Shown here piece by piece: positions 46,532 to 58,434 of a stretch of 64,000 bases of DNA. The number at the start of each line of letters is the position of its first letter. Position 1 is the stretch's first letter. The notes below the pieces were generated by a model that saw only the letters and a list, made by a program, of their open reading frames with translations, did not search any database and was not told where the DNA came from. This stretch comes from Gnetum montanum. Lineage: Eukaryota > Streptophyta > Gnetopsida > Gnetales > Gnetaceae. Location: the NCBI GenBank assembly GCA_015680685.1, contig MNCI01025456.1:135980-199979 (forward strand), read 5' to 3'. The position numbers and the translations under genes are program-made.

Positions 46532-47409
46532 NNNNNNNNNNNNNNNNNNNNNNNNNNNNNNNNNNNNNNNNNNNNNNNNNNNNNNNNNNNNNNNNNNNNN
46601 NNNNNNNNNNNNNNNNNNNNNNNNNNNNNNNNNNNNNNNNNNNNNNNNNNNNNNNNNNNNNNNNNNNNNNNNNNNNNNNNNNNNNNNNNNNNNNNNNNNN
46701 NNNNNNNNNNNNNNNNNNNNNNNNNNNNNNNNNNNNNNNNNNNNNNNNNNNNNNNNNNNNNNNNNNNNNNNNNNNNNNNNNNNNNNNNNNNNNNNNNNNN
46801 NNNNNNNNNNNNNNNNNNNNNNNNNNNNNNNNNNNNNNNNNNNNNNNNNNNNNNNNNNNNNNNNNNNNNNNNNNNNNNNNNNNNNNNNNNNNNNNNNNNN
46901 NNNNNNNNNNNNNNNNNNNNNNNNNNNNNNNNNNNNNNNNNNNNNNNNNNNNNNNNNNNNNNNNNNNNNNNNNNNNNNNNNNNNNNNNNNNNNNNNNNNN
47001 NNNNNNNNNNNNNNNNNNNNNNNNNNNNNNNNNNNNNNNNNNNNNNNNNNNNNNNNNNNNNNNNNNNNNNNNNNNNNNNNNNNNNNNNNNNNNNNNNNNN
47101 NNNNNNNNNNNNNNNNNNNNNNNNNNNNNNNNNNNNNNNNNNNNNNNNNNNNNNNNNNNNNNNNNNNNNNNNNNNNNNNNNNNNNNNNNNNNNNNNNNNN
47201 NNNNNNNNNNNNNNNNNNNNNNNNNNNNNNNNNNNNNNNNNNNNNNNNNNNNNNNNNNNNNNNNNNNNNNNNNNNNNNNNNNNNNNNNNNNNNNNNNNNN
47301 NNNNNNNNNNNNNNNNNNNNNNNNNNNNNNNNNNNNNNNNNNNNNNNNNNNNNNNNNNNNNNNNNNNNNNNNNNNNNNNNNNNNNNNNNNNNNNNNNNNN
47401 NNNNNNNNN
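46532..47409. other. Assembly gap (878 N)
   Basis: Undetermined bases. The gap starts directly after a GCGATATC palindromic box. Its length is close to that of an LTR (788-878 bp in element E), as expected if the missing part is the LTR of D. Open frames across it are artefacts. Confidence 1.
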
Positions 47410-47539
47410 GGACTAAGCGTTTTTTCGCCAATTGAACACAAGGGAGATCACTCACATCGTTGTGAGCTTAAAACGAACCTTAGGGTTAATCAATTAATTA
47501 AGAACATAAATAACGGTGAAAGTTAGCACACCATTAGAA

Positions 47540-48992
47540 ATGGCTTCTTCTCATGCAATTAACTCACCTAAGGACAATACAGGAGAAAGTCAAGATCATA
47601 CACATAACCGAAATCAACCATGTCCTCAACAATCCAAAGTCACATATACTCATCCTGATGAGTATGTGCCGGACTTTACCTTTGTTTTTCATCAAGATGA
47701 GCAACTTCGGTGGAGAGACATGCAAGGTAACATCGTGTTACCCCCAGATCGATCTGCTCCCAACATGCTTTTCCGTGCCTTGGTACAGATTGGCATGCAA
47801 GAGCTGCTTGCTGAATACGTTTTGGATGACTATGACACAAGGGATTATCATCCCACAAATGCCCAACGTATTCGGGATGCAAGGCAGGAGAGCCAACATT
47901 CACTATTGAAGGGCAAGGTTCCCCACGTCATTAGTGAAATAGGAGAAGAGGAACCCCTCACGATGGGTTTCTTAGAAAATGATGTTCCTCCTCCTCACTC
48001 TAGTGAAGAGGTTAGGCATCAGGGCCTTAGATCAACGATACATATTCCAGGCTCTGATCCCCGTGAGCACCAGCTGTTCACGGCAGGAACAACTACTCAC
48101 ACTAATGACGGACTCGTTGATCGTCACAACGATCGGGGCCGAAGCAGCCGAAGAGAAGGCAAGAAACATCACCATGGTGATGGATCCCCTTCTTCTTCTC
48201 CTTCATCTCATCATTCACCCTCTCCTTCCACATCTGGGCGCAGCCACCATGAGCATAACGCAGAGAGTAAAGGTAAAAGAGATGAAATGCCTCGACAGGA
48301 AGGTCGAGAGGAGTTAGGACAAGGGCAAGGACGTAGGGAGAATAGGGAACCACCACGTAGACATCACAGACGTCATGAAAGAGATGATCATGACGAACCC
48401 CTATTCGCAACCCGAAGTATGCTTGATATTAGAGAGGCAGTTAGGATTCCCACAAGGCATTTAAAAGACAGTAGGATCAAGCGTTTGGACATAAATAATA
48501 TCCCACGTTTTGAAGGGGGATACAACGCTGATCCTCAACATCATTTACAGGCATTCCACGATGCCTGTGCCTTGCAGAACATAGACAATGAGTGGCAGAA
48601 ACTCAAGTTGTTCCCAAGGACACTCATTAAAGAAGCAGAGAGCTGGTACTGGTCCTTAGAACCGGAAACCATCAGGAGGTGGAGTACGATGCTTGAATTG
48701 TTCAACAACAAATATCAAACGTACTCCAGAGTGTCCAATTTGCGTAAGCAGATCCAAGGCTGGAAACAAGGAGCTTATGAATCCTTGGATGCTGCCATGG
48801 CCCGTTACTACACACTGCTACATCGTTGCCCGGGCCATGGGTACGCTAAATGGGATCAACATCGCCACCTCGTGGATGGGCTATAAAATGAAACGAGAAG
48901 AACTCTTGGGACTTACGCCCAAGGGAGACTCTCCCAATTAAGAGCCCATGAAGTTGAAGTTTTGTTGGAACAAGTAGCGCAAGAAGAGGGTT
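47540..48992 (+). pseudogene. Gypsy element D, gag (nearly intact)
   Basis: ATG at 47540 (the upstream GTG frame extension is not used) opens 448 codons to a TAA at 48884-48886. Order: HPDEYVPDFTFVFHQDEQL block (residues 35-55), an Arg/His/Ser-rich basic linker (residues 185-300, likely RNA-binding or disordered), and the Retrotrans_gag core (IPRFEGGYN, LKLFPRTLIKEAESWYWSLE, NKYQTYSRVSNLRKQIQGWKQG). Homology to element E gag continues in the same frame past the TAA to 48992 (Val-Leu-Leu-Glu-Gln-Val-Ala-Gln-Glu-Glu-Gly), so the stop is a late point mutation. The gag is then cut by the CRK duplication. Gag builds the retrotransposon particle. Confidence 0.88.
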
Positions 48993-49618
48993 GGTTCCAT
49001 TCTTCCAGGAAAGAACGTAATCAAATCATGGACAATGCACCGTGCATAAACAATGTATACTTCATGCTTTTGAGTAAAATGTTTTCCAGTTAAGCCCGGC
49101 GTGAAAACAACAGAAAATATTTAATTTCTTCCAATTCCATGTAACCATGGAAGGAAATAATCATTTCCGTCTCAAAATCAAAACAGACGGAAAGAGGTCG
49201 ATGGAAAAAGAAACAAAATCAACATTCTACCAACCCAAAACTAAGGAAATTGAGAAGTCAAGAAATTGCAATGTCCAAATCGATTGGCGGATGCTGAAAA
49301 GTGAAGACCTCTCCCCTGAATGTGCCCTGTAATCGTCGATTGTCATTGAGAACGTGGAAGTGTAAATACTCGGCATTGGCCGGAAATTTTTTTTAACGTG
49401 GAAGCCGGTTCTCGCACAAATTTAAAATCTCCATTGTCATTTCTTGGAATCTTCAGCTAACTGGACAAAGATTTGCATGGACGACTTGAAAATGTTTACC
49501 AGAATTCCACTATTATTCTCGTTCACGTTTCAAATCACACATCTTACTTTGTTATATTAGTCCATCTTTTAGAAGTGTATCATTCTTTGACGACTTCCTT
49601 TTCTCGTAAATCACGAAA

Positions 49619-51913
49619 ATGGGGAACACCAAAAATGGCTACTGCTTGGCTGTATCGCTTTTCATCATCACAATCGCATTCTGCTGGTGGGTTTGTTGTG
49701 GTCATGCAAACCCAACTTGCAACAAGAACAATTACACAGAGGGCACTCAGTTGGCTAAAAACATAGACACTTTGCTGGATACCCTGGTGAAGGCATCACA
49801 ATCTGCAGCATTCAACATGTCGGTTGTTGGAGAGGGAAAGAATAGAGTCTACGGTGTATTCCAGTGCAGAGGAGACAGGACAGCAACTGAGTGTTTCCAT
49901 TGCTCCAGAAATGCGCTGAGTGTATCCACAGCGCAGGTTGTGCTGTTCGGTACAACCACAGCGCAGGTTCCGCTGTTCGGTACAACCACACCTGCTTCGA
50001 GATATATAATTTCTCACGCCGTCATCCTCTTCTCCATAACACTTCTTATCCGCCCTGTACTCTTGCAGGTAAAGAATTATCAAGTATTTAACTGTTGATT
50101 GACCAATTTTTAAGTATTTACCTTGACCAATTTTTAAATATTTACCATCACCGTATAAGACTAAGTTGAAATTTTTTGCCTTCTGTACTGTCCGTTAAGC
50201 TGTAGGACCTTCCCTTTTTAACATGCTTCAGTTTATTTCAACATATGTTTGTTTTTTATTTTTTTTTAAATGAAAATTGATGGTATCCTGAAAAGCCATG
50301 TTCCATTTTTGATTTTTTGTGTAGGTGGATCAGGGACACATCACCAGTTAGCACTGATTCTGGGAACCACTTTAAACCTAATTTTTGTGCTGATGATTTT
50401 TCTGTGCTTTCTAGTTGTTAGCAGAAGAAAAAGATCCACTACCATTCACCGTCAACGCGGTTGACTGAGCGCACACCCTCGTTATTCTTCAGAAGTTTTG
50501 CCTTAAAAAATGCTTGATCAAGGATGTTTCCTGCCAAACTTTCAATGCAGGGGATTCATGTACATATGAAGAAGAGCTTGTCACGTACGTAGGTTCTCTC
50601 ATTGATTTTAGCGCTGACGTGATCAAGATTGCTACCAAAGACTTTCACGAAGATCTTAAGCTCGGGGAAGGTGGTTTTGGGAATGTTTACAAGGTTATCC
50701 AAGACATTATCATTTGAGATGCGATATTTAGGGTAATGTACTTATCTCTAACGAGTCTAACCTGATTTCTGTTTTTGCTTAAGGGAAACCTCCCAAACGG
50801 AAATGATGTCGCTGTTAAAAAGCTTTCGTCAAAATCTGGGCAAGGGAAAAATGAATTTTGTTGCGTCGAACGATACCACCATATCCTTGTTTACGAGTAT
50901 CTTTCCAACGGTAGCCTTGACAAAATAATATTCGGTGAGTGTATTGATATGTATGCGACAGTTTGAAGATAAAGCCTCTTATGAAAGATTTGATCTTTGT
51001 GTGGCAGATGTGAACAAGAAAGTGTGTCTTAACTGGCCCCAGCGTTTTAACATAATCGTTGGGGTTGCTAAAGGGCTTTTGTACTTGCACGAGGAATCGA
51101 ACCTCAAAATCATTCATCCAGATATTAAAGCATCCAACAGAATGTTGGATGACCATTTCATGACCATTTCAACCTCAAGATTTCAGAATTTGGTTTAGCA
51201 AAGCTATCTTCTGAGGCTGAAACTCAGGTTCAAACTAGAGTTGCTGGAACCTGGTAAGCATCATTAATGAGTTGTGAATGTATTATAGCGAAGTGTTTGA
51301 TTATTTTCTGTATATAGGTTGAGTGAGAAATTTTGTTTTGCTCAGTGGTTACATAGCACCAGAATATGGAATGCAAGGTCAGTTATCAACAAAGGTTGAT
51401 GTCTATAGCTTTGGTGTTCTTGTTTTGGAAATGATCAAAGGAAAAAAGATCACAGATATTGACCAATGTCAAGAAAGCATCCTAGAATAGGTAAAATCAA
51501 GGTTCAGTGTTCCACGTACACTTCCTGAAAACTTCACTTTCCGTAACTTTTGAAATCACTGAGTACTGTTTGATTTTTAGGAATGGAAATCATTTCAACA
51601 AGGGAATGTTCTGAGCGATAGCATAACATCCACATTTGAACATGAACAAGTGAGCAGGTGAATACATTTGGGACTGTTATGCGTACAATCAGATCCATGT
51701 TTAAGGCCTCCCATGTCCACCGTGGTGCTCATGCTCTCAAGTAACACAATCGAATTACCAAAACCAAAGTTGCCTGCATTTCTGTATTTGAATGGCAACC
51801 TTGGAGATGCACCCAGTGGCAGCAAAGGTCATGCATGTAGTCAAGGGAATGAATCATCAGTCCTGTCTTCCTCGCTAACAATTTATCATGGTCTCTCTAT
51901 ATCGTTACCATAA
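49619..51913 (+). pseudogene. Cysteine-rich receptor-like kinase (DUF26/ginkbilobin-type) pseudogene, copy B
   Basis: Exons 49619-50068, 50325-50459, 50551-50693, 50784-50934, 51008-51252, 51346-51490 and 51581-51878 correspond to copy A. Here the signal peptide reads straight into the DUF26 domain (intact, unlike A), but after Asn-Ala-Leu a deletion of about 15-16 bases and a tandem duplication of about 27 bases (49915-49990) destroy the rest of the domain. In the kinase: a 60-base in-frame deletion (near 50858) removes 20 residues including the helix C region, HRD is HPD (51116-51124), a 10-base tandem repeat (51148-51172) shifts the frame before DFG, TAG ends exon 6 (51488-51490) and TGA interrupts exon 7 (about 51659). 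A donor-side insertion of 10 bases at 50460 falls in intron 2. None of these lesions is shared with copy A. Confidence 0.9.
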
Positions 51914-52129
51914 AAAAAGCTAAAAATCATAGAATTTGCTTACAACGGCTATCCCAATTTTAACATGTATTCCAATATTGAAAATAAGAAAAGTATTTCA
52001 ATTCAATGAAAAAGTGTTAATGATAGAATCAAATGATTGTTTCTTCCAAACAGCATGACGACCGAATCCCCATAACACCTTGATGGTTGAAATGAGGTGA
52101 ACACTAACAGTATTATCCTATCTCTTCAA

Positions 52130-52747
52130 AAATGAAGATGGCCTGGTTAATGGTCAAAAGCTTAAGGCAAACATGTGACATTTCTGTGTCCAATCTATCG
52201 GAGATTACACTTTTTGGCACAACTTTTTCGGAACGCCACATCGTCAGGACGCGGAAATGCGTGTTCACGACGATTATAAGACGTTTCATAGATTGGAAAT
52301 GTGTTTTGACTGCAGTGTCTGCGTTTTCAGGTGCAGAGGATTATTGGTTTTCTACGACAGTCCCGGCGACAAGTTTCCGCGTTTGCGACTCACGCGTTAA
52401 AACAGTTTATTTAAATTAAAAAATTTCCTCGTTTCCATTGTTCATAGCTGGAATTTCTATCGGCATAAAACTGAGGTTCAAGGTACGGCATGACTTCGGG
52501 GATGGATAATTCATCATGACATGACTTGAACTTGAGAGGTGAACTTGAGAGGGAGACTGGCCTACAAATCCACCAACATTCCAGAATATCGAGATAACTT
52601 TGGAAACAAGAGTAATAGTCAAAGCTTTCTGTATTTTAATGCCTACCCCATTACTCGATGTCATGCTGTGATATAAAACAATACCAAAGATTTGTCAATC
52701 GAGTGGCTCACTGAATGACTAGAAGACATGCCATCATAATTCAAAGA
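52130..52747. other. Conserved 3' flank of CRK copy B
   Basis: Matches 7690-8309, including the CpG-rich block (52200-52400) and the minus-strand frame 52664-52416 (82 codons) with residues similar to copy A. No product recognised. Confidence 0.4.
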
Positions 52748-53774
52748 TCACTCACTGCTCATGAATGAAAAAGTTTACATACTTGATTTCTGAATGGCGC
52801 CAACTTAACTGTCTACCTGACTTTGGAATTTCAATTGGTTGCAAAGTCATAGTTGCAGATTACATTTATCCTGTTAAAAAATGAGAATACAAACGCTAAC
52901 ATGTTTTTAATTAATAAGATGACAGTGGAGTTGGCGGCACCGTGGCATCAGGGCTGGAAATTGATGGTCAGGGTTGGCCGTCAAACAAAAATCATTTTAC
53001 AATCATTCCTATAAATTGTGTTTCAACATTTATTGTTTCCGCTAACCAATTTGGTAAACTAGAATAACGACGTAAAAAATCAAATCTATTTTTCCAAATA
53101 TTAAGAAATGCAAAAACACCAACAAATAAAATGAAAAATTTATCTATAAAACTTACTGTTGCTCCATAAATTTAATTAGAAAAGACTTTTAAAAATTACA
53201 ATAATAAACTAACCTTGGTTACCGCTGAAAAGATACAGCTTATAAACAGAACCTACTTCAAAACTTGTTTATAAACATAGATTGAAAAATGGTATTGAAT
53301 CAGCAAATCCAGAACCCTCTTATTATATCCTTGTCAATATTAGTAAAATAGAGCAGTTATACTGTAGCAGAATTTTCTAATTTTTTTCATATAAGATCTC
53401 ACTTAGAATGCAAAATCAAATATAGAAATTTTAGTTTTTGGTTGACATTAAAATTAGTAATAAATAATATATTAAACTTAATAAATCAATAAAATATAAC
53501 AATATTTAATTATAAATATTTGATACGGCTTCAATGTTAATTGCCATTAATAACAACCACAAACTATATTTCAAGATACCGTTTTAAAATTATGGTTTTA
53601 TTTTACAGCAAAATTAGCAAAAACAGGAATATGTCAATTTCCAACCTTGGCCGGCAGTCAGCATTCAAGTGTCATGAAGTTTGTGAATTCAATGGCCCTG
53701 AAAATGCCGTCCATAGCATGTTGGGAGCGTTCGATGGAACAACCATCCAATGGAAGTATGATAGACAATAAAGT
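52748..53774. other. Interval without recognised gene
   Basis: AT-rich except 53640-53770, which has more balanced composition and a 76-codon open frame on the plus strand (53541-53771) without a known motif. No LTR end seen. Confidence 0.3.
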
Positions 53775-54065
53775 CATACCATTTTAATGGGACCTCCATC
53801 ATATATGTTTTAAATCACTTTATATATTTATCAGAGATACTTTTCCTAGGCAAGACCTACTAAATAATATCTCTAGGCACTATATCATTATTTTTTCCAA
53901 GTCAATGAAGATCATATGTAGATTTTCTCTATGTTTTCTAAATTTCTTCATCAATTATCATATCAAGAAAATAGTAAATCTTCTTGGTATAAATCCACAT
54001 TGATTTTCTAATATTGTTGATTCAAGTCTAAGATATTACTCTATGACTCTCTCCCAAAGCTTAAT
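53775..54065 (-). mobile_element. RTE-clade LINE fragment (RT core), minus strand
   Basis: The reverse complement matches the plus-strand LINE at about 8970-9265 over the whole stretch (Leu-Trp-Glu-Arg-Val-Ile-Glu, Cys-Gly-Phe-Ile-Pro-x-Arg and Ile-Asp-Leu-Glu-Lys blocks), with a 12-base-scale deletion near 53970. Third copy of the family in the window. Confidence 0.75.
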
Positions 54066-54072
54066 AGTAGGT

Positions 54073-54160
54073 GATGAGAGGTAAGGTACCCCTACACCCA
54101 ACTATACGAATCACAAGCATTTATGTGCAATCCAGTCGAATTCCATAGACTATAGTTACT
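54073..54160 (-). mobile_element. Inverted gypsy LTR 3'-end fragment
   Basis: The reverse complement reads TAGTCTATGGAATTCGACTGG, then GTATAGTTGGGTGTAGGGG and TACCTTACCTCTCATCACC, matching the last 85 bases of the LTRs of A and C, including the CTCATCA end. It abuts the plus-strand LTR of element E head to head with it. Confidence 0.65.
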
Positions 54161-54202
54161 GATGGAACGCGATATCGTAGTTACTGATGGAATGCGATAT
54201 CG
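54153..54202 (+). repeat. Tandem 25-bp unit with GATATC box
   Basis: TAGTTACTGATGGAACGCGA plus TATCG is repeated at once with one C-to-T change. Each unit carries one GATATC palindrome just upstream of the LTR TATA box. Confidence 0.9.
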
Positions 54203-54946
54203 CAGTCCATTGCAATGTCTATAAATAAGAAGCGGCTCTCCCTTGTTCCACAACTTAGAGTTAGATTGTAGCTAAACTCTGGCAGTTTGATCCCTTCAGA
54301 GATAGATTATTTTTCAGTTTCTGCCCGCAGTGTGGTGAATGTAATTGTACGGCATCCTTTATTCGAGTGTAACATACTTGGACATGCACATGACCGGCAA
54401 TAAAGATCGAGATTACTTCATCATTGCAACATTCACTTTGTTATTTATTTAATTGTTATTTACTGCTTTCCTAATTAGTCTCTCTCACCCTTATCTCCTA
54501 GCAACGTAGAATGAGTACGACTTGATTACGAGCATTTAAGTGTGACTACTTGGTAACCCAGTGGCGTACCTAGGATCTGTGGTTGGTAATCCCAATGGTA
54601 GTCGTGCACGAGGTCCAAGATGTGTATGGATGATCAAGGAATGGATGCTCATCGCACTTAGGCTAGATTAAATTCTCTTACCCTTTCTCTCCTAGCTTAG
54701 GTTAGTTAATATTATTTTCCACTGCCTTTAGGAGTAGCGTTAGATTAGGAACACATCATACACCTCACTTTGGACTAAACCATACATGACAAATATAATA
54801 CTAGTCTAGGTGGGAAGACAACGAACTGCGACCTAAGGATAATTGTCTAGGTGCCACAACTAGTCTGTCTACGGAGTTTGACCGGATCGCCTGTGAAAAC
54901 GCTCGTATTCGTATGGTTGAGTGTAGGGGTACCTCGCCACTCATCA
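54161..54946 (+). mobile_element. Element E, 5' LTR (5' end truncated)
   Basis: Matches the LTR at 61859-62736 from the GATATC boxes to TAGGGGTACCTCG, then ends properly in CCACTCATCA before the primer site. By eye roughly one base in 15 differs from the partner. U3 has two GATATC boxes inside a 25-base tandem unit (54153-54177, 54178-54202), a TATA box (TATAAATA, 54220-54227) and a poly(A) signal AATAAA (54399-54404). The first U3 bases are missing at the junction with the inverted fragment. Confidence 0.85.
54220..54227 (+). promoter_or_regulatory. TATA box of the element E 5' LTR
   Basis: TATAAATA sits 16 bases after the last GATATC palindrome and is conserved at 58533-58540, 62007-62014 and (minus strand) about 63395-63402 in related LTRs. 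Confidence 0.75.
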
Positions 54947-54947
54947 T

Positions 54948-54965
54948 TGGCACCGTTGCCGGGGA
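54948..54965 (+). other. Primer-binding site of element E (tRNA-Asp type)
   Basis: TGGCACCGTTGCCGGGGA differs at one base from the Athila/Tat-type site complementary to tRNA-Asp and starts one base after the LTR end. Confidence 0.9.
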
Positions 54966-55088
54966 TGGTGCTAGTTATCTAGATTAGTTATATCATACAA
55001 GGTCGTTGTATAGGAATTAACGATATATCTTTTAGAAAGAAATAATTATTAAAAGTCACATATAAATTCACACAAAAATCACACAACC

Positions 55089-57040
55089 ATGCCTCTCCTA
55101 CAAGAGTACGATAATGCCACACTTAGTGAGGAAATTCATTGGAGAACCAATGCACTATATGATGATGAAGATTGGAGTATACAACCTGAAGTGGGGGTTT
55201 CTTATAAGCATGAACGGAAGCAACGTCATCCCAATGCTCGAAGACATAACTTACAAGATGATGATGAACCCCTACTGGCCACTACAAGCTTAACGTAAAT
55301 ACAAGAGGTTGTTCAAATCTCACGTAGGCATCGTAAAGAGAGCCATCTACCTAGGCTCGATTTAAACAACTTTCCTACTTTTTTAGGAGGCTATGACTTA
55401 GATCTGCAACAACATTTACTAGCCTTCTATGATGCTTGCACGTGGAACAATATTGATAATGGTTGGTAAAAACTTAAGCTCTTCCCGATGACACTCGTTG
55501 ACCAAGCAAAAGTGTGGTATAGATCGTTAAAGCCAAATTCAATACAACGTTGGTCAACAATGGTAGATTTATTTAACGAAAAATATCAAACCTACACAAG
55601 AGTGTCAGCCTTGAGGAAATAAATCCAAGGATGGAAACAAGCAAAACATGAACCCTTGGACATGGCCTTAGAAAGATATTATGCACGATTAAACAATTGT
55701 CCAGGCCATGGGTTTTCTAAGGAAAGGCTAACATACCATATCATCGATGGGCTTCGTGATGCAACAAGAGAGACCTTAGGAATGTATGTCCAAGGTCAAC
55801 TATATGAACTACGAACCCATCAAGTCCAAGAGCTTATTAAGCAGGTAGCAAAAGAAGAAGGAGAATTAGCTAGATGGGAGAATGTTGAAAAACATCAACA
55901 GGACCAAAATCTGAACTTAACAAAGGTCCATGATCATAAAAAGGAAAAATCAACCAATCTCAAGGTGGAAACATCATCTTTGCCAATATAACAAACATTA
56001 GAAGAAGCCGAGGAAAAGATTAATAAGATGTTGGAATGGACGTATCAAAGGTGTAGAGAATTTATCAACATTATTGGTGATAAAGTTTTGACAACCCAAG
56101 AAGCAGAACAAAACATTAGACAATCGGAAAGAAGGGATAAGGAAAATAGGAACTCAACTACCAATCATACATATGAATGCAACATATGCCTGTACGATCA
56201 CCCCAAAGGCCAATGCCCAATATTGTTACATCTACATGAGCATTGGGGAAACACGTTACATCCAGAGTTTGTACAGAGATATTGTGTTCGATCATAGATT
56301 GGAGACACCCTTCGTATCATCTGAATCCAAACGCTTATCAAGTTCAACATCCTATTTCTCCAACTGGGCTAACATACTCTATCACATCACATTACTATTC
56401 TCCACAATACTATCAGCCCATGTCCTCAACACAACCACCGCCTTGTGTACCATACAATCCTCCTAACTTTCAACATTCTCATTTTTTCCCTCCTTCTATA
56501 GTGCCACCAATTGTTCCTAAGGTGCCTATGCCACAACAACAACCCACGAACACCACTTGTGCTACTACTACCAATAGCAGTGAAAAGCCTCCTCAACATC
56601 AAAAATGCCCCTTGTTTAAACATAACCGTAAGAAGGGCCAACATCATTCTGGGGCTACTGCACCTTCCAACCCAGCACAAGTACAACAATGTGGTGCACC
56701 CTCATCTTCAAACCCAACACCTCATGTTACTTCATCAGGGCCACCAACTCACACTCCAACAACCATACGGCCCAATGAACATAATCATGGAAGGCAATAT
56801 CCCAATCCTTGCATATCATCTAATGATCCCAAATATCATAGTGGGTCAACTCATTTTCCAGGAACTACATCATATGCGTTGCCCCACTATGCTCATTATA
56901 ACCAAGTGTGTGAACGCCAATGGGGTAAGTATGGCCAAGTTCCAATATTTCCAACATGAAAGGGTCCTCACCCTTTATTTATTAATCCTTGTCATGCTCA
57001 ACCGATTAGTTATGGGGGATACCCCCCATTCCAATAACAA
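55089..57040 (+). pseudogene. Element E, gag with Pro/Gln-rich tail, no pol
   Basis: ATG at 55089. A first ORF (69 codons) then broken frame leads to the Retrotrans_gag core (Phe-Leu-Gly-Gly-Tyr-Asp, Lys-Leu-Phe-Pro-Met-Thr, Lys-Tyr-Gln-Thr-Tyr-Thr-Arg-Val), then ORF 55656-55991 and ORF 56028-56297 with a zinc finger Cys-x2-Cys-x3-His-x4-Cys (CNICLYDHPKGQC), the spacing common in Athila-like gag. After one frameshift, ORF 56243-56959 is a 200-residue Pro/Gln/Thr/Ser-rich tail. Four or more in-frame stops. Directly after it comes the 3' block of the family (57230 on), with no protease, RT or integrase, so this copy lost or never had pol and would depend on another element. Confidence 0.8.
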
Positions 57041-58400
57041 GCAGGGTTAATAAATATTTTTCATTTTCTTTGATTTTACAACTTTTTGTTTTCCAATTTT
57101 TCATCTTTCGACTTTTTGTTTTGTTTTTTTTTTTGTCTTTTTGTCTTTTTGGTATTTTTATCTTTTTGTAAGTAATCTCATCTATGAATAAAACACTCAT
57201 GTGGATCGTTGGTTGAGGTGTGTTCTATGTTATTAAGTCCCGAATGATCAATTATTTTGACAGTGAGTCCATTACATCCACTCATCCATTCTACAAATAA
57301 GAGGTTTTTTTCGAGGGTACAATGAGATTCTTGATATTTTTAAAACTTAAAATTAATTTTTTGTTCATTGTACCTAGAATGAAGAAGGATGGATCAAGAG
57401 CGAATGATTAGGGTGTGACATCAAGGGGACTTGCAGATTCTCTTTGGTGACGTTTGTGGGAGTTATCATGTAATGTGGTTATACTAAGATCCTTGTAGAT
57501 CTAATGAAAAATGGGAGTAAGAGTAATCAAAAGGGCATTCAAAAATCCAATGCTGTTCTGGGGGATCCCACTGGAAAGACATGAACCCATGCCTGAAGGT
57601 TGCCAATTTCTTTGGATTTAGCATTCAAAAAAGAAAAAGAGAGAAGAGAGAAAAAGAAAAGAAAAGAAAAGTAGAAAAACAAAGTGCCACAAAACAAAAG
57701 TCACTCCTCCCTTGAAAAAAACGCCAAGTGATCATACACCTTGTTGTTATGGTACTTTCATAGTTGCTCATCATGGGATGAAACAATGCGATGTCACTTA
57801 TTAGAGGACTGAACTTGGTCCTAATCTTGGAATGACGGGTTAATGACACATTAATCATGCTTTACACGTAGGATTCACTGTGCCCTAGGTCAATTACCTC
57901 ATGTCCCAATCTCTACGATCCCTTTCTTAGTTCATCTCATCTCACTGTTTGTGTAATTGTAGCTCATGTTCCATGTAGCATAGATTTTTCATCTCATTCC
58001 GATGATAATTATATGTGTGTGTTTTGTGGAGTTAGTGCAGATTACATTTAACCCTTCTAGTGCCCACGGACACTTTAAGTGTGGTTATACAAGGGCAATA
58101 TAGGTTGGAACCTGCTTTGGGGAGGACCCACTTGTGTAATCTTTTGTAATCTTCACTTATGATATAGTTCACACACACCATTTCTCATCCTCAGCTTACT
58201 TTTAATAACATTCTTTCCCTATTATTACCCCTCTAAATTTTAACATTCCAATGTACCATTACATACCCTTTTTCTTACCACCCAAGGTTTTATTGATATA
58301 ATCCATACCGTCATAATTAATGGTGCCTTTTGAATTAATAGAATTACCCTACAACCCTTGATAATAGCCAATGTCCTCAATTTATAATGTTAATTTCAAA
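57041..58400 (+). mobile_element. Element E, 3' untranslated region with family-conserved block
   Basis: Pyrimidine-rich start (57060-57165), a block with AGTGAGTCCATTACATCCA (57260) and one at 57830-58160 that match element A at 19215 and 19490-19825. A purine-rich tract lies at 57625-57670. No open frame of note. 58160-58400 is unassigned. Confidence 0.6.
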
Positions 58401-58434
58401 ATCACCCTTCAAAAATTTGGTATTTTTATGGTGT

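Larger units (their letters stand above)
48993..52747 (+). repeat. Segmental duplication, copy B (CRK gene plus flanks)
   Basis: Partner of 4512-8309, same orientation. The left end abuts gag of element D within GGTTCC; the right end is ATTCAAAGA followed by TCACTCACTGC, unrelated to what follows copy A. It keeps all introns. Confidence 0.92.

Noticed and set aside
47516-47539. Upstream extension of gag D
   Set aside because: The codon at 47516 is GTG. The plausible start is ATG at 47540.
53541-53771. 76-codon frame as a gene
   Set aside because: Only the last 40 codons have coding-like composition and no motif was recognised; kept as unassigned.
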